From contig NZ_KB906675.1 in assembly GCF_000381545.1 (NCBI RefSeq), forward strand, positions 248,001-312,000: a stretch of DNA of 64,000 bases, read 5' to 3'. Positions 1 through 8,763 of the stretch are shown piece after piece. The notes below the pieces were generated by a model that saw only the letters and a program-made list of their open reading frames with translations, was not told the DNA's origin and did not search any database. Origin of the DNA: Rhodonellum psychrophilum GCM71 = DSM 17998 (GTDB lineage Bacteria > Bacteroidota > Bacteroidia > Cytophagales > Cyclobacteriaceae). Position 1 is the stretch's first letter. Each line of letters begins with the position of its first letter. Made by a program: the position numbers and the translations under genes.

Positions 1-335
1 ATATCCACCGAATCAAGAATGTCTAAAACCTCATCATCTTTTAAGTTCAATGCGATTTTCAGTTTTCTAAAAATAATATTGTTGTTTAGATTTTTCTCTG
101 CGACTGGCTGTTCACCCTCCTTTTTGCCACGCTTGTAGTTGATCAGTCCATTTAGGAAGATCGACAACTGTTTATCGTGAAGGCTTTGGTGCTCGGGGTC
201 TTCATCACTTTTTAACCAATCACTGACCTGAGCCCTGGTAACAGGGAATTCAGCCAAGCCGAAGATTTCAATCATTGTGGAATCGCTGAAATCGAAAGTG
301 TACCGAATACTTCGGATGATGTCATTGTTGGTCAT
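1..335 (-). CDS. DUF1456 (YehS-like) protein, C-terminus cut by the window edge
   Basis: Reading the minus strand from the ATG at 335 gives MTNNDIIRSIRYTFDFSD, then a segment with FPVTRAQVSDWLKSDEDPEH, FLNGLINYKRGKKEG and NNNIIFRKLKIALNLKDDE. This is the two-repeat arrangement of DUF1456/YehS: each repeat starts with an NNDI or NNNI motif and carries an LR..L helix pair. The family is about 150-170 residues long, so roughly the last third lies beyond base 1. Its function is unknown. The upstream 410 bp hold no clear promoter. The family call rests on recognised motifs and is fairly safe. Confidence 0.8.
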   Translation of the reverse strand, partial: MTNNDIIRSIRYTFDFSDSTMIEIFGLAEFPVTRAQVSDWLKSDEDPEHQSLHDKQLSIFLNGLINYKRGKKEGEQPVAEKNLNNNIIFRKLKIALNLKDDEVLDILDSVD

Positions 336-745
336 GATGCGTTTATTTTTAACTCCATATACTAATCTTACGCTAATGTAAGGCATAAGATTGGTTTTGA
401 AAGTGTGATTTGCATATTGAAATCATTAAAAAGCAGGAAGTTTAAATCCGATAGTCAAACCTTTGTTTGAAAAAAATCAAGAAACAAATAATCTAAGCAC
501 CCTTATCTCCATAAATTGACCCTGTTCAATTTTAATCTCACTTGAAAAAAATGAAAAGGGATAAAAACCGGACTGGGTGCTCTCTTCGCAATTGAAAATC
601 CAATGACACTGAAATTTCAAAGTGGGAAAGCTCCATGGATGTTATTGAAAATTTTTGGTTTACAACAATAAAGCAAATAATGAATTCTCCAGCATAGCAA
701 TTCTGAAATAATTTCCCAAATTTGACTATACAAGCAACCAGGCCT
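336..745. other. Intergenic stretch without a recognisable gene
   Basis: This AT-rich gap separates the divergent DUF1456 and DUF1801 genes. Open frames on the minus strand here run into the DUF1801 gene and lack family features. A small hairpin CTTAC-N6-GTAAG lies at about 371-387. I see no repeat copy, RNA gene or clear promoter. Confidence 0.4.
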
Positions 746-1201
746 ATGCAATTTGAAGCCAGCTCCATCGAAGAATACTTTTCCATAATCCCTGAGGACA
801 GAGTAATTCCAATGAAAAAACTTCGGGAGACCATCCTTTCGAATCTTCCCGAAGGCTTTGAAGAAATGCTCAATTACGGGATGATTGGGTTTGTAGTCCC
901 CCATTCTCTCTACCCTGCTGGCTACCATTGCGATCCAAAATTACCTGTCCCTTTTATGGGAATTGCCTCCCAAAAGAGGTTTATCGCTGTCTATCACATG
1001 GGGATTTATGCGGATCCAAATTTATTGGAATGGTTTGTTGGGGAATATCCAAAACACAGCAAACTCAAATTGGACATGGGAAAAAGCTGTATACGATTCA
1101 AAAAAACAGATCAGATCCCATACGAACTCATTGGGCAGCTTTCGGGTAAAATGACAGTTCAGGCTTGGATCGATTTATATGAATCAAAATTGAAACCTTG
1201 A
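746..1201 (+). CDS. DUF1801 domain protein
   Basis: The 151-residue product from ATG 746 begins MQFEASSIEEYFSIIPEDR and continues with KLRETILSNLPEGFEE, LNYGMIGFVVP and AVYHMGIYADP, the pattern of DUF1801 (YdhG-like fold). The frame is open upstream to a TTG at 722, but the family normally starts close to this helix, so the ATG is preferred. Family members are small cytoplasmic proteins resembling the iron-chaperone frataxin fold; the reaction is unknown. It stands alone, with no partner gene close by. Confidence 0.78.
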   Translation: MQFEASSIEEYFSIIPEDRVIPMKKLRETILSNLPEGFEEMLNYGMIGFVVPHSLYPAGYHCDPKLPVPFMGIASQKRFIAVYHMGIYADPNLLEWFVGEYPKHSKLKLDMGKSCIRFKKTDQIPYELIGQLSGKMTVQAWIDLYESKLKP

Positions 1202-1510
1202 AAATCCAGGAAGATTGATTTTGAAAAGATAAAAAGCAGCCCAGTGAATTTGAACAGTAAAAAGGCCTTCCTTGGGCATTTTTTGCGTTATTTAAAAGGA
1301 TTGAAAAATACCAATAATTTTTTTTTAAGAATATTATTGATGTAAATAGATGCATCACCATAGAATTATGCAATTTTTTAAAAAAAGGTGTAAGGATTAC
1401 CATGCCAAGATGGTCGTAATTTGCAATTCAAAATAGGTGAATTTCGCTTATTTACAGAATCACATTTCTTTTTAAAATTTGGTTAAACAACAATCCAAAC
1501 CAGCAAAATC
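1202..1510. other. Intergenic stretch upstream of the coiled-coil lipoprotein
   Basis: No coding frame here has family character. There is a weak GCCCAG/TTGGGC pairing with a long loop near 1239-1277, followed by a T-run, that might terminate the DUF1801 transcript. The 3' part must hold the promoter of the next gene, but I could not assign both boxes. Confidence 0.35.
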
Positions 1511-1927
1511 ATGAAAAAAATAATTTATTTAAGCGCCGCACTAATGTTTGCGCTCGTTTCTTGCGAGCAATCAAACAATGGCACCACCAACGATGACACG
1601 CTCATCGTGACCAATGACCAGTCCAATTTGTCTGCTTTGGTTTCCACTACTTATGAAGATCTGATTCAGGAAAAAGTAAAACTGGAAAAAGAATTGATGG
1701 AATTGAAAAACGAAAAGAATCTGAGGGCTGGCACCATGGCAAAAGAATTTGACAATCTTACCGCAAAGTTAGACGCAAAACTTCAAGCCATGGAAAATAA
1801 GGCTACCCAGTACAGAGATGCTGCAGAAGACCAAAAAGAAGTAATTGAAAAAGAATTTGAAGTTTTGGAAGAACAAGCTTCTGAGGAAATCGAGTACATC
1901 AAAGATAATTTCAAGAAAAAAGATTAA
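1511..1927 (+). CDS. Small lipoprotein with a long coiled coil
   Basis: The 138-residue product starts with a lipoprotein signal, MKKIIYLSAALMFALVSC, with the lipobox cysteine at residue 19. A Thr/Asn/Asp-rich linker follows. From about residue 50 to the end the protein is Lys/Glu-rich with heptad spacing, which predicts one long alpha-helical coiled coil. No enzyme motif is visible. It is probably anchored in the outer or inner membrane facing the periplasm. A strong hairpin terminator lies 22 bp after the stop. I do not recognise the family. Confidence 0.7.
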   Translation: MKKIIYLSAALMFALVSCEQSNNGTTNDDTLIVTNDQSNLSALVSTTYEDLIQEKVKLEKELMELKNEKNLRAGTMAKEFDNLTAKLDAKLQAMENKATQYRDAAEDQKEVIEKEFEVLEEQASEEIEYIKDNFKKKD

Positions 1928-1948
1928 CCCCTAACATTTGGGAAACCC

Positions 1949-1988
1949 AGACTTCCTGCAGGATTAGATCCAGCAGGAAGTCTTGTTT
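1949..1988 (+). terminator. Rho-independent terminator after the coiled-coil lipoprotein
   Basis: A perfect 11-bp stem, AGACTTCCTGC and GCAGGAAGTCT, with a 13-nt loop is followed by TGTTT. It lies just before the small membrane protein gene at 2009, so that gene is either read through from here or has its own promoter. Confidence 0.7.
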
Positions 1989-2008
1989 AAAACTTAACCA
2001 CATTCATA

Positions 2009-2170
2009 ATGAGAATTTTATTGTATTTGATCGCTGTGATCGTCATCATCAGCTGGATAATTGGTTTTTTTGTTTACAGCATTGGCGCTATCATTCATTT
2101 GCTATTGGTAGTCGCAGCAGTCTCCATCTTGTTTGCCGTCATTAAAAGAACCAGTTCTTCAGGGAATTAA
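2009..2170 (+). CDS. lmo0937-like two-helix membrane protein, 53 aa
   Basis: The minigene encodes MRILLYLIAVIVIISWIIGF followed by FVYS, a short GAIIHLLLVVAAVSILFAVI helix and a polar tail KRTSSSGN. Two hydrophobic helices joined by a short turn with a conserved W and H are the pattern of the lmo0937/DUF5670 family of tiny membrane proteins. Length (53 residues) fits. Function is unknown; relatives are often stress-associated. It follows the coiled-coil lipoprotein on the same strand with a terminator between them. Confidence 0.72.
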   Translation: MRILLYLIAVIVIISWIIGFFVYSIGAIIHLLLVVAAVSILFAVIKRTSSSGN

Positions 2171-2366
2171 TGGGATTCTCAATGGTATTTACCAAGAGGG
2201 AAATAAGCTTCCTTTTGGCAAATACTATTGATATTCACGCAACCTGTATTTTTCGATTCGTGATTTTTTTTAAAAAAACCCTCCAATTCCCTTCTTAATT
2301 CTGTAGATCAAGATTTTTTAGGCGAATAATGTGATGTATGTACACGATTCCAAAAAACAAACATCC

Positions 2367-2540
2367 TTAAATCTGAAAGGTGTTTTAGGTTTCCAAATGG
2401 GCTTGAAACTACAAGAAAATCAGACTATTTGGAGAACTGGGCTTATAACCGATATAGTGAAGTCAAAATCAGCACCAATTAACTGATTATCAATTAATTC
2501 AGGTTGGATTGGGATTTGTAAGGCAAGACCCCGGTTAAAT
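2367..2540 (+). repeat. Dispersed intergenic repeat, copy A
   Basis: About 174 bp. Left end CTTAAATCTGAAAGG, then AGGTTTCCAAATGGGCTTG followed by AAACTAC, the AAAATCAGACTATTTGGAG block, ATATAGTGAAGTCAAAA, AACTGATTATC, AATTCAGGTTGG and the right end CCGGTTAAAT. GTTTC and GAAAC can pair around a 10-12-nt loop, and ATCAG can pair with CTGAT. The copy lies in the non-coding stretch after the lmo0937-like gene. Confidence 0.75.
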
Positions 2541-2747
2541 TGTAATTGAACCGTTCAATTCAGTTCGAAGAGTAAAATTTTCCATAAATTCGGTCACAAA
2601 ATTTCCTCTTCTATATATGGAATAAATCCTTCTCCAGAAAGCCGGGCATTCACTTGGACACTGGATCAGTGTGATGTGATACAATAAAGTCCAATAGTAT
2701 ATGGAAATCCGAAGATTGATTTCAAAAAATCCAATGATTCGGGAATG

Positions 2748-2937
2748 AAACTACCGCAACTCCAAAAAAGACAGCTCGTCCTACGAAAACATGCTACAAA
2801 ACCCGCCTCATCCTCGGTTTGAAATTCAAGGAAAGAAACCTTACCGACAGGTTACATCCATAAGGTACAGTTGACAAAAACAAAATACGCCGACAAAGAA
2901 TTATTTGACTGGATCAAAGAGGCTTACGACAATCCTT
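2748..2937 (+). pseudogene. Possible remnant of an unidentified gene, frameshifted
   Basis: Two adjacent frames look protein-like and end in step. One reads NYRNSKKDSSSYENMLQN, then PPHPRFEIQGKKPYRQVTSI, before a stop. The frame that takes over after the shared ATC codon at 2859-2861 reads HKVQLTKTKYADKELF and DWIKEAYDNP to a TAG at 2935-2937. A single frameshift near 2862 would join them into one C-terminal domain. No start is visible upstream. I do not recognise the family, and the idea that this is a fossil gene is inference. Confidence 0.3.
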
Positions 2938-2966
2938 AGAATTGATTCCAACCTGTCTCACGAGGA

Positions 2967-2998
2967 AAAATCTTCTGATTTCATCAGAAGATTTTGTT
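2967..2998 (+). terminator. Hairpin, probable terminator of the decayed region
   Basis: A perfect 12-bp stem, AAAATCTTCTGA and TCAGAAGATTTT, with a 5-nt loop. It lies 29 bp after the stop of the putative gene remnant, which is where the terminator of that gene would be expected. It could also serve the convergent DUF3109 gene. Confidence 0.5.
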
Positions 2999-3067
2999 TG
3001 GTTTTAGCCAAAAAGCCATTGTGCCCAACTGTTTGGGATTGGATAAAAATCAAATTTTCTTTTTTTA

Positions 3068-3631
3068 TTATCCTTCTATTTCCTTTACCAATTCGCCGTA
3101 CCAAGATTCTCCAAATTTACGGATCAGTGCATCTTTCAGGAAAATGTAAAGTGGTACACCCAATTTGCCCCCCAGAACGCAGGCGGCACTGCATATATCC
3201 CATCTGTCGTAATTCAAGGCTTCAAACTCATCATATTTATTGATCCTGATGGGATAAAGATGACAACTGATGGGTTTTTTGAAAGTGGTTTTTCCATCTA
3301 AATATGCTTGCTCAATCCCACACTTTAAGACTCCTCTTTCATCATACAAAGCATATGCGCATTCCCTGTTCTCACCGATAGTAGGCGTTCCCTTATCTCC
3401 GTCTTTGTCAAACACCCAGGTTCCTTGTTTCTCGATCACTGCCCTTCCTTCCTCCGTGATATAGTCTTTGATCTGGGGATAAATTTCTTCAAGGATCCTC
3501 GTTTCCTCGTCTTCTAGAGGTGCACCAGCATCTCCCTCAACGCAACAAGCACCCTTGCACTTTTCCAAGTCACAGACAAAAAACTGTTCCTTGATGTCAT
3601 CACTAATCACAGCATTTCCTACCAATATCAT
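3068..3631 (-). CDS. DUF3109 family protein with a YkgJ-like Cys cluster
   Basis: The 187-residue protein starts [18 protein letters not shown] and then carries [17 protein letters not shown], followed later by [22 protein letters not shown] and DICSAAC. These repeated cysteines match DUF3109, which is related to the YkgJ-type zinc/iron-binding cluster proteins. The length is typical for Bacteroidota members. It is presumably cytoplasmic and may bind Fe-S or Zn; the reaction is unknown. It forms a single-gene unit; the gene upstream on this strand has its own terminator. Confidence 0.85.
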   Translation of the reverse strand: MILVGNAVISDDIKEQFFVCDLEKCKGACCVEGDAGAPLEDEETRILEEIYPQIKDYITEEGRAVIEKQGTWVFDKDGDKGTPTIGENRECAYALYDERGVLKCGIEQAYLDGKTTFKKPISCHLYPIRINKYDEFEALNYDRWDICSAACVLGGKLGVPLYIFLKDALIRKFGESWYGELVKEIEG

Positions 3632-3729
3632 TTTAATCCTCTTCTAGTCGACCGCAAATATAATCATTGTGGGAGGTTATTTAGGCTCCTGACAAAATTG
3701 CTTTTTTTCAGCTTACCCAAAAACCACCA

Positions 3730-3762
3730 AAAAGGCCAAGATCCGTGGATCTTGGCCTTTTA
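3730..3762 (-). terminator. Terminator of the cupredoxin-like lipoprotein gene
   Basis: A stem GGCCAAGATCC / GGATCTTGGCC with a 2-nt loop is flanked by A and T runs on both sides, so it could work in both directions. It lies 20 bp after the stop of the minus-strand gene at 3783. Confidence 0.8.
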
Positions 3763-3782
3763 AAAATTATCCAAGCCTTGTA

Positions 3783-4271
3783 TTAATTTACCGCATTTAT
3801 TCTTCCGGACATGGAAGAATGGTTGCCGCAGATATAAGGAGCAATTTGGTCGGCCAAATTCTGGGTTAGTGTGAAAGTGATGTTCATTCCATCTACCTGA
3901 TAATTGACCTGATTATCCTTTTCAAGAGTCCCCTCAACATTATTTTGTGATAGCAAAATGGTATTGCCAATGCCTAAGATCTGGAATGGATGTCCTGCTC
4001 CTGCATTATTGATAAACTGGTACCTGTTTCCGATCTTCAATGTTAGAGGTGCATTTTCCACGTTGAGATCGGTACTGATTCCAGAGCCTGTCACTGCGGT
4101 GAATACAAATGCCCTGGCACCAATATTGGTGAATGCAACTGTTCCCGAGATCGTCTCTATGACAGGCATTGGCTCCATCTCCTTTTTATCATCCGAGCAA
4201 GCCAAAAACAAAAGACCCGACACTAAGGTCAAAAGCAAAATATTCAGTTTTAAATTTCTTGTGCGTTCCAT
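3783..4271 (-). CDS. Cupredoxin-like lipoprotein
   Basis: The 162-residue product has a lipoprotein signal ending LLFLAC (Cys about 25) and an acidic linker DDKKEMEP. The rest is beta-rich. A His in GHPFQIL and a C-terminal APYICGNHSSMSGRI give the His...Cys-x2-His-x2-Met order of type 1 (blue) copper sites, as in plastocyanin-like domains. It is probably a membrane-anchored periplasmic or surface copper protein for electron transfer or copper binding. It lies downstream of a TonB receptor on the same strand, but a terminator separates them, so co-regulation is not certain. Confidence 0.72.
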   Translation of the reverse strand: MERTRNLKLNILLLTLVSGLLFLACSDDKKEMEPMPVIETISGTVAFTNIGARAFVFTAVTGSGISTDLNVENAPLTLKIGNRYQFINNAGAGHPFQILGIGNTILLSQNNVEGTLEKDNQVNYQVDGMNITFTLTQNLADQIAPYICGNHSSMSGRINAVN

Positions 4272-4314
4272 TTTTTTTAAAGCATATACGAGGGTATTTC
4301 CAAAATTGGATTGG

Positions 4315-4351
4315 GCAAAAAAAGAACCGTTCCAATTTCTTGGAACGGTTC
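4315..4351 (-). terminator. Terminator of the TonB receptor gene
   Basis: On the minus strand, GAACCGTTCCAA pairs perfectly with TTGGAACGGTTC around a 4-nt loop and is followed by seven T residues. It separates the receptor from the cupredoxin-like lipoprotein gene. Confidence 0.85.
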
Positions 4352-4437
4352 AACCCAGCACTATGAAGAAAAGCATTAAGCCTTCCAATATCTAACCCGC
4401 AGGTTTAAATTTTGTTTGTCACCAGAGTATTTTTTTT

Positions 4438-6882
4438 TTAAAACCTGAATTCAAAACCGGCAGTCACAAATCTCGGTAGGCCAAGTCTGATTCCTTGAGG
4501 CCTTCTATTGGATATGTATCTTTCGTCAGTGAGGTTTTTTACTGTAAGATTAAAATTGGTGTTCCATTTCGCAACATTATAATTCAAAACGGCATCCATT
4601 ACAAAATAAGAAGGGATCTGTCCTATTTCTCCAGAAGAGCTAGATGCTACCGTATTCAATTCATCCGTAAATTGACTTGCTACAAAATTCCCATTCAACC
4701 TGGCCCCAAAACCAGATTGGGTTTCCAAAGTAAAAGCAGAATTGATGAAAAACTGTGGAGCATAGGGCGTTCTGTTTCCGGAGATATTGACCTCCTCGAG
4801 AAATCTATCCTCTGAAAAACTTGCATTTACGTAGGCGGCATTGAAATCATACATCAATTTGGTTTTTTTCATTCCAATTACCCTACTCAAATCAAATACA
4901 ACAGCACCTTCAATTCCTTTGTGGTTTGTCGCTCCTCCATTCACCAAGCCCGTCCCCAGTCCACCTGAGGATTCGGATACCGGGATGATTTGGTTTGAAA
5001 AATCCATGAAGAATCCGGTCATTTCCACAAAAATCCAATTGTTGATATCCGTGCGTAATCCGAGTTCATAGTTCCAGCTTTTCTCAGCGTCGAGCTGATA
5101 TATTTCACCTACATTAGAAATGGCATCCTTCACTCTTGGCGGCGCAAATCCCCTGTGGGCTCCTCCAAAGACGCTAATTACTTGGGTTGGTTTGTAGTTG
5201 AAACCAATACCTGGAATGATTTCAGTGATGGCATTTCCCGCCATCAAAACTGTATCCCTGACCCCAATGCCCGGAAAGCTTCTCCTGTTGATGTCTCTTT
5301 CGTAATCAAAGTTTTCAAACCGGAGCCCGGCGCTCAGCAATAATTTGTCAGTGACATTGATTTTATTTTGTACATATCCACTGAGTGCATATCCTGTTCG
5401 GATTTCATCCTCCACCAAATTGCCACTCTGAACACCCACTTTGGTACCATTCACTCTTTGCTCATAAGCTCTTTCATATAGAAAACGGGTACCAACGATC
5501 AATTCATTTTTGGCTCCAAACAAGTCGTAATCGATCTCCAGTCGAGGTTCCAATCCTGCAACCTCAAATTGCCTGTCTCTGTTTCCTGTGGAATTTCTCA
5601 TAAAAACCGCTCCACCGGGAACAGCCGTATCCCCCCAAGTAACGCCCGTCCAGTTGGCCGGCGGATTGTTTGAATTGGTGTTTCTTGTAAAATCCTGCCG
5701 GTTCCAATTACGGGTGGTCGTATATCCAAATGCAGTTGTTTTCAACCTGATATTCTTGTTAAAATCATATTGGTGGCTGAAGCTCAAAGAATATCTTCTG
5801 ACATCCAAGCGATCATTTGGAGCCATTCTTGTGAAATCCTCATTTCCGGCATCGAACATGGTTTGAGTCAACCCAATGTAGGTAGCGTCGGAAGTTTCAT
5901 TGTAAATCCCAAGCTTTACACCCAAACTTGATTTGGGGTTGATGTTAAATAGTAATTTTGTATTAAAATCGGTGATGTCAAATCCAACGTAACCGACTTG
6001 ATCTGCGCGTTTTTTCAAAAGATTTACGGCAATTCCAGTGTTCCCAAAGGTATTGCCATAGGAAACCATTCCAGAAAAATATCCCCCCTGCCCTGTTTGA
6101 ATTTTGACTGCTCCTTCTTCTTCTTGTGGCGGATTGGCTGTGATGTAATTTACCACACCACCTATGGTTTGTGGACCATAAAGTACCTGTCCAGATCCTT
6201 TGAGAATTTCTACTCCCGTCATCCGATCAATGGCTGGAGAATAATACATTTCAGGCTCTCCATAAGGTGCTAAAGCAACGGGAATTCCATCTTCCATCAC
6301 CAATACGGACCGGCTTCTGTCTGGATCCAAACCTCTGATCCCTATATTGACCCGCATGCCCACACCTTCTTCATCCACAACATGTACTCCCGGGGATCTT
6401 CTGATCGCTTCATTTCCACTAATCGGATTGAGTGCTTTCAATTCTTTTTGATCTATATAGGAAACTGATCCCGGAACCCTACTGAAAATCCTATCCTTAT
6501 CTGCGATGACGGTGATTTGTGGCATTTCTACACCGATTTCTTCAAAAACCAAATCGAGTTTATTCAATTGGCCCAATGTCACATTCACTTCTTTTGTAAA
6601 GCTTTTAAAACCAACGGCAGAAATTTTGATCGAATAATCCCCGTCTGGGAGATCAAAAATCTGGAAAGACCCATCCAAATTGGTATAGGTGCCTTTAACT
6701 GTCCCCAACACCAAAATATTGGCAAAAGGAATGGTTTCACCATCAAGGGAGGTTACTTTCCCGGAAATAGAAACTGATTTTCCTTCTTTTTCATTGGAGA
6801 TTAACCCAGTTGCCTGGGAGAAATTGGTAAATATGAGTGGAGTCAAAACCACCGCCAAGAGCACTGTGTAAATGTATTTCAT
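4438..6882 (-). CDS. TonB-dependent receptor, FecA-like
   Basis: The 814-residue outer-membrane protein starts with a signal peptide ([18 protein letters not shown]). A carboxypeptidase D regulatory-like domain follows at about 40-115 ([17 protein letters not shown]), then a plug domain (about 130-240; [33 protein letters not shown]) and a 22-strand barrel ending in aromatic-rich GFEFRF. Plug and barrel resemble Fe(3+)-dicitrate receptors of the FecA type, so a ferric chelate is the likeliest substrate; this is inference. A second ATG four codons upstream (6894) is possible, but the signal peptide is better from 6882. An inverted-repeat operator lies immediately upstream, suggesting metal-dependent repression. 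Confidence 0.9.
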   Translation of the reverse strand: MKYIYTVLLAVVLTPLIFTNFSQATGLISNEKEGKSVSISGKVTSLDGETIPFANILVLGTVKGTYTNLDGSFQIFDLPDGDYSIKISAVGFKSFTKEVNVTLGQLNKLDLVFEEIGVEMPQITVIADKDRIFSRVPGSVSYIDQKELKALNPISGNEAIRRSPGVHVVDEEGVGMRVNIGIRGLDPDRSRSVLVMEDGIPVALAPYGEPEMYYSPAIDRMTGVEILKGSGQVLYGPQTIGGVVNYITANPPQEEEGAVKIQTGQGGYFSGMVSYGNTFGNTGIAVNLLKKRADQVGYVGFDITDFNTKLLFNINPKSSLGVKLGIYNETSDATYIGLTQTMFDAGNEDFTRMAPNDRLDVRRYSLSFSHQYDFNKNIRLKTTAFGYTTTRNWNRQDFTRNTNSNNPPANWTGVTWGDTAVPGGAVFMRNSTGNRDRQFEVAGLEPRLEIDYDLFGAKNELIVGTRFLYERAYEQRVNGTKVGVQSGNLVEDEIRTGYALSGYVQNKINVTDKLLLSAGLRFENFDYERDINRRSFPGIGVRDTVLMAGNAITEIIPGIGFNYKPTQVISVFGGAHRGFAPPRVKDAISNVGEIYQLDAEKSWNYELGLRTDINNWIFVEMTGFFMDFSNQIIPVSESSGGLGTGLVNGGATNHKGIEGAVVFDLSRVIGMKKTKLMYDFNAAYVNASFSEDRFLEEVNISGNRTPYAPQFFINSAFTLETQSGFGARLNGNFVASQFTDELNTVASSSSGEIGQIPSYFVMDAVLNYNVAKWNTNFNLTVKNLTDERYISNRRPQGIRLGLPRFVTAGFEFRF

Positions 6883-6899
6883 ACAACAATCCATTATTG

Positions 6900-6962
6900 T
6901 TATTTGGATTTAATTTAAATAATGATGCAAATCTATTATCTATTTAAACTTAATCCAAATAA
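6900..6962 (-). promoter_or_regulatory. Large inverted-repeat operator upstream of the TonB receptor
   Basis: The 20-mer TTATTTGGATTTAATTTAAA at 6900-6919 is repeated in reverse complement at 6943-6962 with 18 of 20 matches, with 23 bp between. Each arm is itself roughly palindromic (ATTTGGAT / ATTTAAAT). Two inverted boxes just upstream of a FecA-like gene suggest a repressor of the DtxR/IdeR or Fur type. The regulator assignment is inference; the repeat is seen directly. Confidence 0.6.
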
Positions 6963-7099
6963 GGATTGAGTAATTTTAATTGGATTTTTCTTTCAAACCC
7001 CAAAAAATATAGATTTCATCAATCCACTTGAATTTAGAAGGTTCGACTTCCCCTATTCCACCTTTTTGACCGAAACAAAATTTGAAAAAAAAAAGACAC

Positions 7100-7132
7100 T
7101 TGCAGAGCATTGGAATAAAATCCTTTTATTTG
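7100..7132 (+). promoter_or_regulatory. Probable promoter of rnpB
   Basis: A TTG at 7100-7102 and TTTATTTG at 7125-7132 with 22 nt between approximate the Bacteroidota -33 (TTTG) and -7 (TAnnTTTG) boxes. The predicted start falls about 5 nt later, exactly at the P1 helix of the RNase P RNA. Confidence 0.5.
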
Positions 7133-7136
7133 CGAA

Positions 7137-7560
7137 GTGCAAGCCGACTTGTCGCTGTTTTCTTTTGGTACCACCGAAAGAAGAGGGAGGAAAGTCCGGG
7201 CAACGTAGAGCGCCATACTTCCTAACGGGAAGGAGCTTTGCTGGTGACGGCAAGGTTACAGACAGTGCCACAGAAAATATACCGCCCGGGTCTGGTGAAA
7301 ACCTAAACCGGGTAAGGGTGAAAAGGTGGGGTAAGAGCCCACCGCCCCGACAGTGATGAAGGGGGCAAGGCAAACCTTATGGGTTGAAAGATCAAATAGG
7401 CTCCGGTCCAAGGGCTGCTCGTCCAATCCCATGTCGATATTTTTATCGATACGGGAAACCGGAGTGGGTAGATCGATTGAGCCAGAGCGCGAGTTCTGGC
7501 CTAGATAAATGGCAAGTGTCCCGTTTTGCGGGAAACAGAACCCGGCTTACAGGCTTGCAC
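7137..7560 (+). ncRNA. rnpB: RNase P RNA (class A)
   Basis: The conserved 5' core GAGGAAAGTCCGGGC is present near 7190, and the 3' core ACAGAACCCGGCTTAC near 7535. GTGCAAGCC at 7137-7145 pairs with GGCTTGCAC at 7552-7560 to close the P1 helix, which sets the ends. The internal GGTAAGGGTGAAAAGGTG and AAGGCAAACC regions also fit the bacterial A-type RNA. The length, about 424 nt, is at the long side. It lies directly upstream of the response regulator gene (28-bp gap), and an open frame running through the RNA is not coding. Confidence 0.95.
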
Positions 7561-7587
7561 TTTTACTTTAAAACAATCCAGGAAATT

Positions 7588-8745
7588 ATGTCGAAAATTC
7601 TGATCATAGATGATGAAAAAGTCATCAGAGCTACCTTAAAAGAAATCTTGGAATACGAAAAATACCAAATTTTCGAAGCCCAAGACGGAGAGCAAGGATT
7701 GAAAATGATTCAAGAAGAAGAGTTTGACCTTGTACTGTGCGATATAAAAATGCCCAAAATGGATGGCATTGACGTTTTGGATCAAGTTGCCCTATTGGAA
7801 AAACAGCCCCAATTCATCATGATCTCCGCACACGGCAGCATTGAAACTGCGGTAGAAGCAACCAAAAAAGGAGCTTTCGACTTTATTTCCAAACCACCGG
7901 ATCTCAACAGACTTTTGTTGGCGGTCCGCAATGCCTTGGACAAGAAAAACCTGGTTTCAGAAACCAAGGTCCTTAAGAAAAAACTTTCCCAAAAATTCGA
8001 TATGGTCGGAGAATCACCGGCCATAAAACAGGTGAAAGAAACCATCGAGAAAGTTGCGCCAACGGAAGCTAGGGTACTGATCACCGGTCCAAACGGCACC
8101 GGCAAGGAATTGGTCGCCCATTGGCTTCACAGCAAGAGCAATCGCTCTGACGCTCCATTTGTGGCGGTAAACTGCGCTGCGATCCCTTCTGAATTGATAG
8201 AAAGTGAACTTTTTGGTCATGAAAAAGGAGCCTTTACCTCTGCCATGAAGCAAAGGCAGGGCAAATTTGAACAAGCGGATCATGGAACCTTATTTTTGGA
8301 TGAAATAGGCGACATGAGTCTATCGGCCCAGTCCAAAGTGCTTCGTGCCCTCCAAGAACATAAAATTACTCGTGTCGGCGGCGACAAAGACATCAAAGTG
8401 GATGTTCGGGTATTGGCGGCAACCAACAAAGATCTGAAAAAAGAAATAGAGGAGGGAAATTTTCGGGAGGATCTTTACCACCGCTTGAGTGTGATCCTCA
8501 TACAGGTGCCATCATTGAAGGATCGTAAGGAAGACATTCCGCTATTGGTGGATAAATTCCTCGATGATATCGCAAAAGAATATGGAACGGCCAAGAAAGA
8601 AATTTCCAAGGAAGCCATCAAAAAACTCCAGGAGTTTCCATGGACTGGAAATATTCGGGAACTGCGGAATGTTGTGGAAAGATTGGTGATTCTAGGAGAA
8701 AAAACAATCTCCTTAGAGGATATAAAAAAATATGCTGACTATTGA
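7588..8745 (+). CDS. Sigma-54-type response regulator without a DNA-binding domain
   Basis: The 385-residue protein starts MSKILIIDDEKVIRATLKEI. The receiver domain (1-120) has D8, D9, phospho-acceptor D52 and K102. The AAA+ domain (about 140-365) has Walker A GPNGTGKE (167-174), Walker B LFLDEIGD (235-242) and the FREDLYHRL arginine-finger region (292-300). The loop that touches sigma-54 reads GAFTSA (214-219) instead of GAFTGA. The protein stops 30 residues after the sensor-2 motif (GNIRELRNVVERL), so the Fis-type helix-turn-helix is missing. It may act without binding DNA, or through a partner. The ATG at 7588 is chosen because the upstream frame lies in rnpB. No kinase gene is adjacent. 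Confidence 0.93.
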   Translation: MSKILIIDDEKVIRATLKEILEYEKYQIFEAQDGEQGLKMIQEEEFDLVLCDIKMPKMDGIDVLDQVALLEKQPQFIMISAHGSIETAVEATKKGAFDFISKPPDLNRLLLAVRNALDKKNLVSETKVLKKKLSQKFDMVGESPAIKQVKETIEKVAPTEARVLITGPNGTGKELVAHWLHSKSNRSDAPFVAVNCAAIPSELIESELFGHEKGAFTSAMKQRQGKFEQADHGTLFLDEIGDMSLSAQSKVLRALQEHKITRVGGDKDIKVDVRVLAATNKDLKKEIEEGNFREDLYHRLSVILIQVPSLKDRKEDIPLLVDKFLDDIAKEYGTAKKEISKEAIKKLQEFPWTGNIRELRNVVERLVILGEKTISLEDIKKYADY

Positions 8746-8763
8746 CGGTCAGCATATTTTTAT
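8730..8763 (+). terminator. Terminator of the response regulator gene
   Basis: ATATGCTGAC pairs with GTCAGCATAT around an 8-nt loop and is followed by TTTTTAT. The stop codon of the regulator lies inside the hairpin, and the T-tract touches the stop of the convergent small lipoprotein gene. Confidence 0.8.

Larger units (their letters stand above)
2171..3067. other. 897-bp stretch with no intact gene
   Basis: The stretch contains an imperfect hairpin (GTATTT..CCAA..GGAA with TTCC..TTGG..AAATAC, 2183-2226), one copy of the dispersed repeat (2367-2540), a probable gene remnant (about 2748-2937) and a terminator-like hairpin (2967-2998). It looks like decayed DNA. Confidence 0.5.

Noticed and set aside
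2367-2540. Repeat copies as CRISPR or tRNA-like elements
   Set aside because: Copies are dispersed, 170 bp long and diverged, with no unique spacers between short direct repeats and no tRNA fold.
2905-3243. 112-codon plus-strand frame
   Set aside because: It runs across a terminator hairpin and antisense into the DUF3109 gene.
6883-6894. ATG at 6894 as start of the TonB receptor
   Set aside because: It would add only MDCC before the signal peptide and lies next to the operator; the ATG at 6882 gives the normal leader. Not excluded.
7384-7587. N-terminal extension of the response regulator
   Set aside because: It lies within the RNase P RNA 3' half and has no receiver-domain character; the real start is at 7588.
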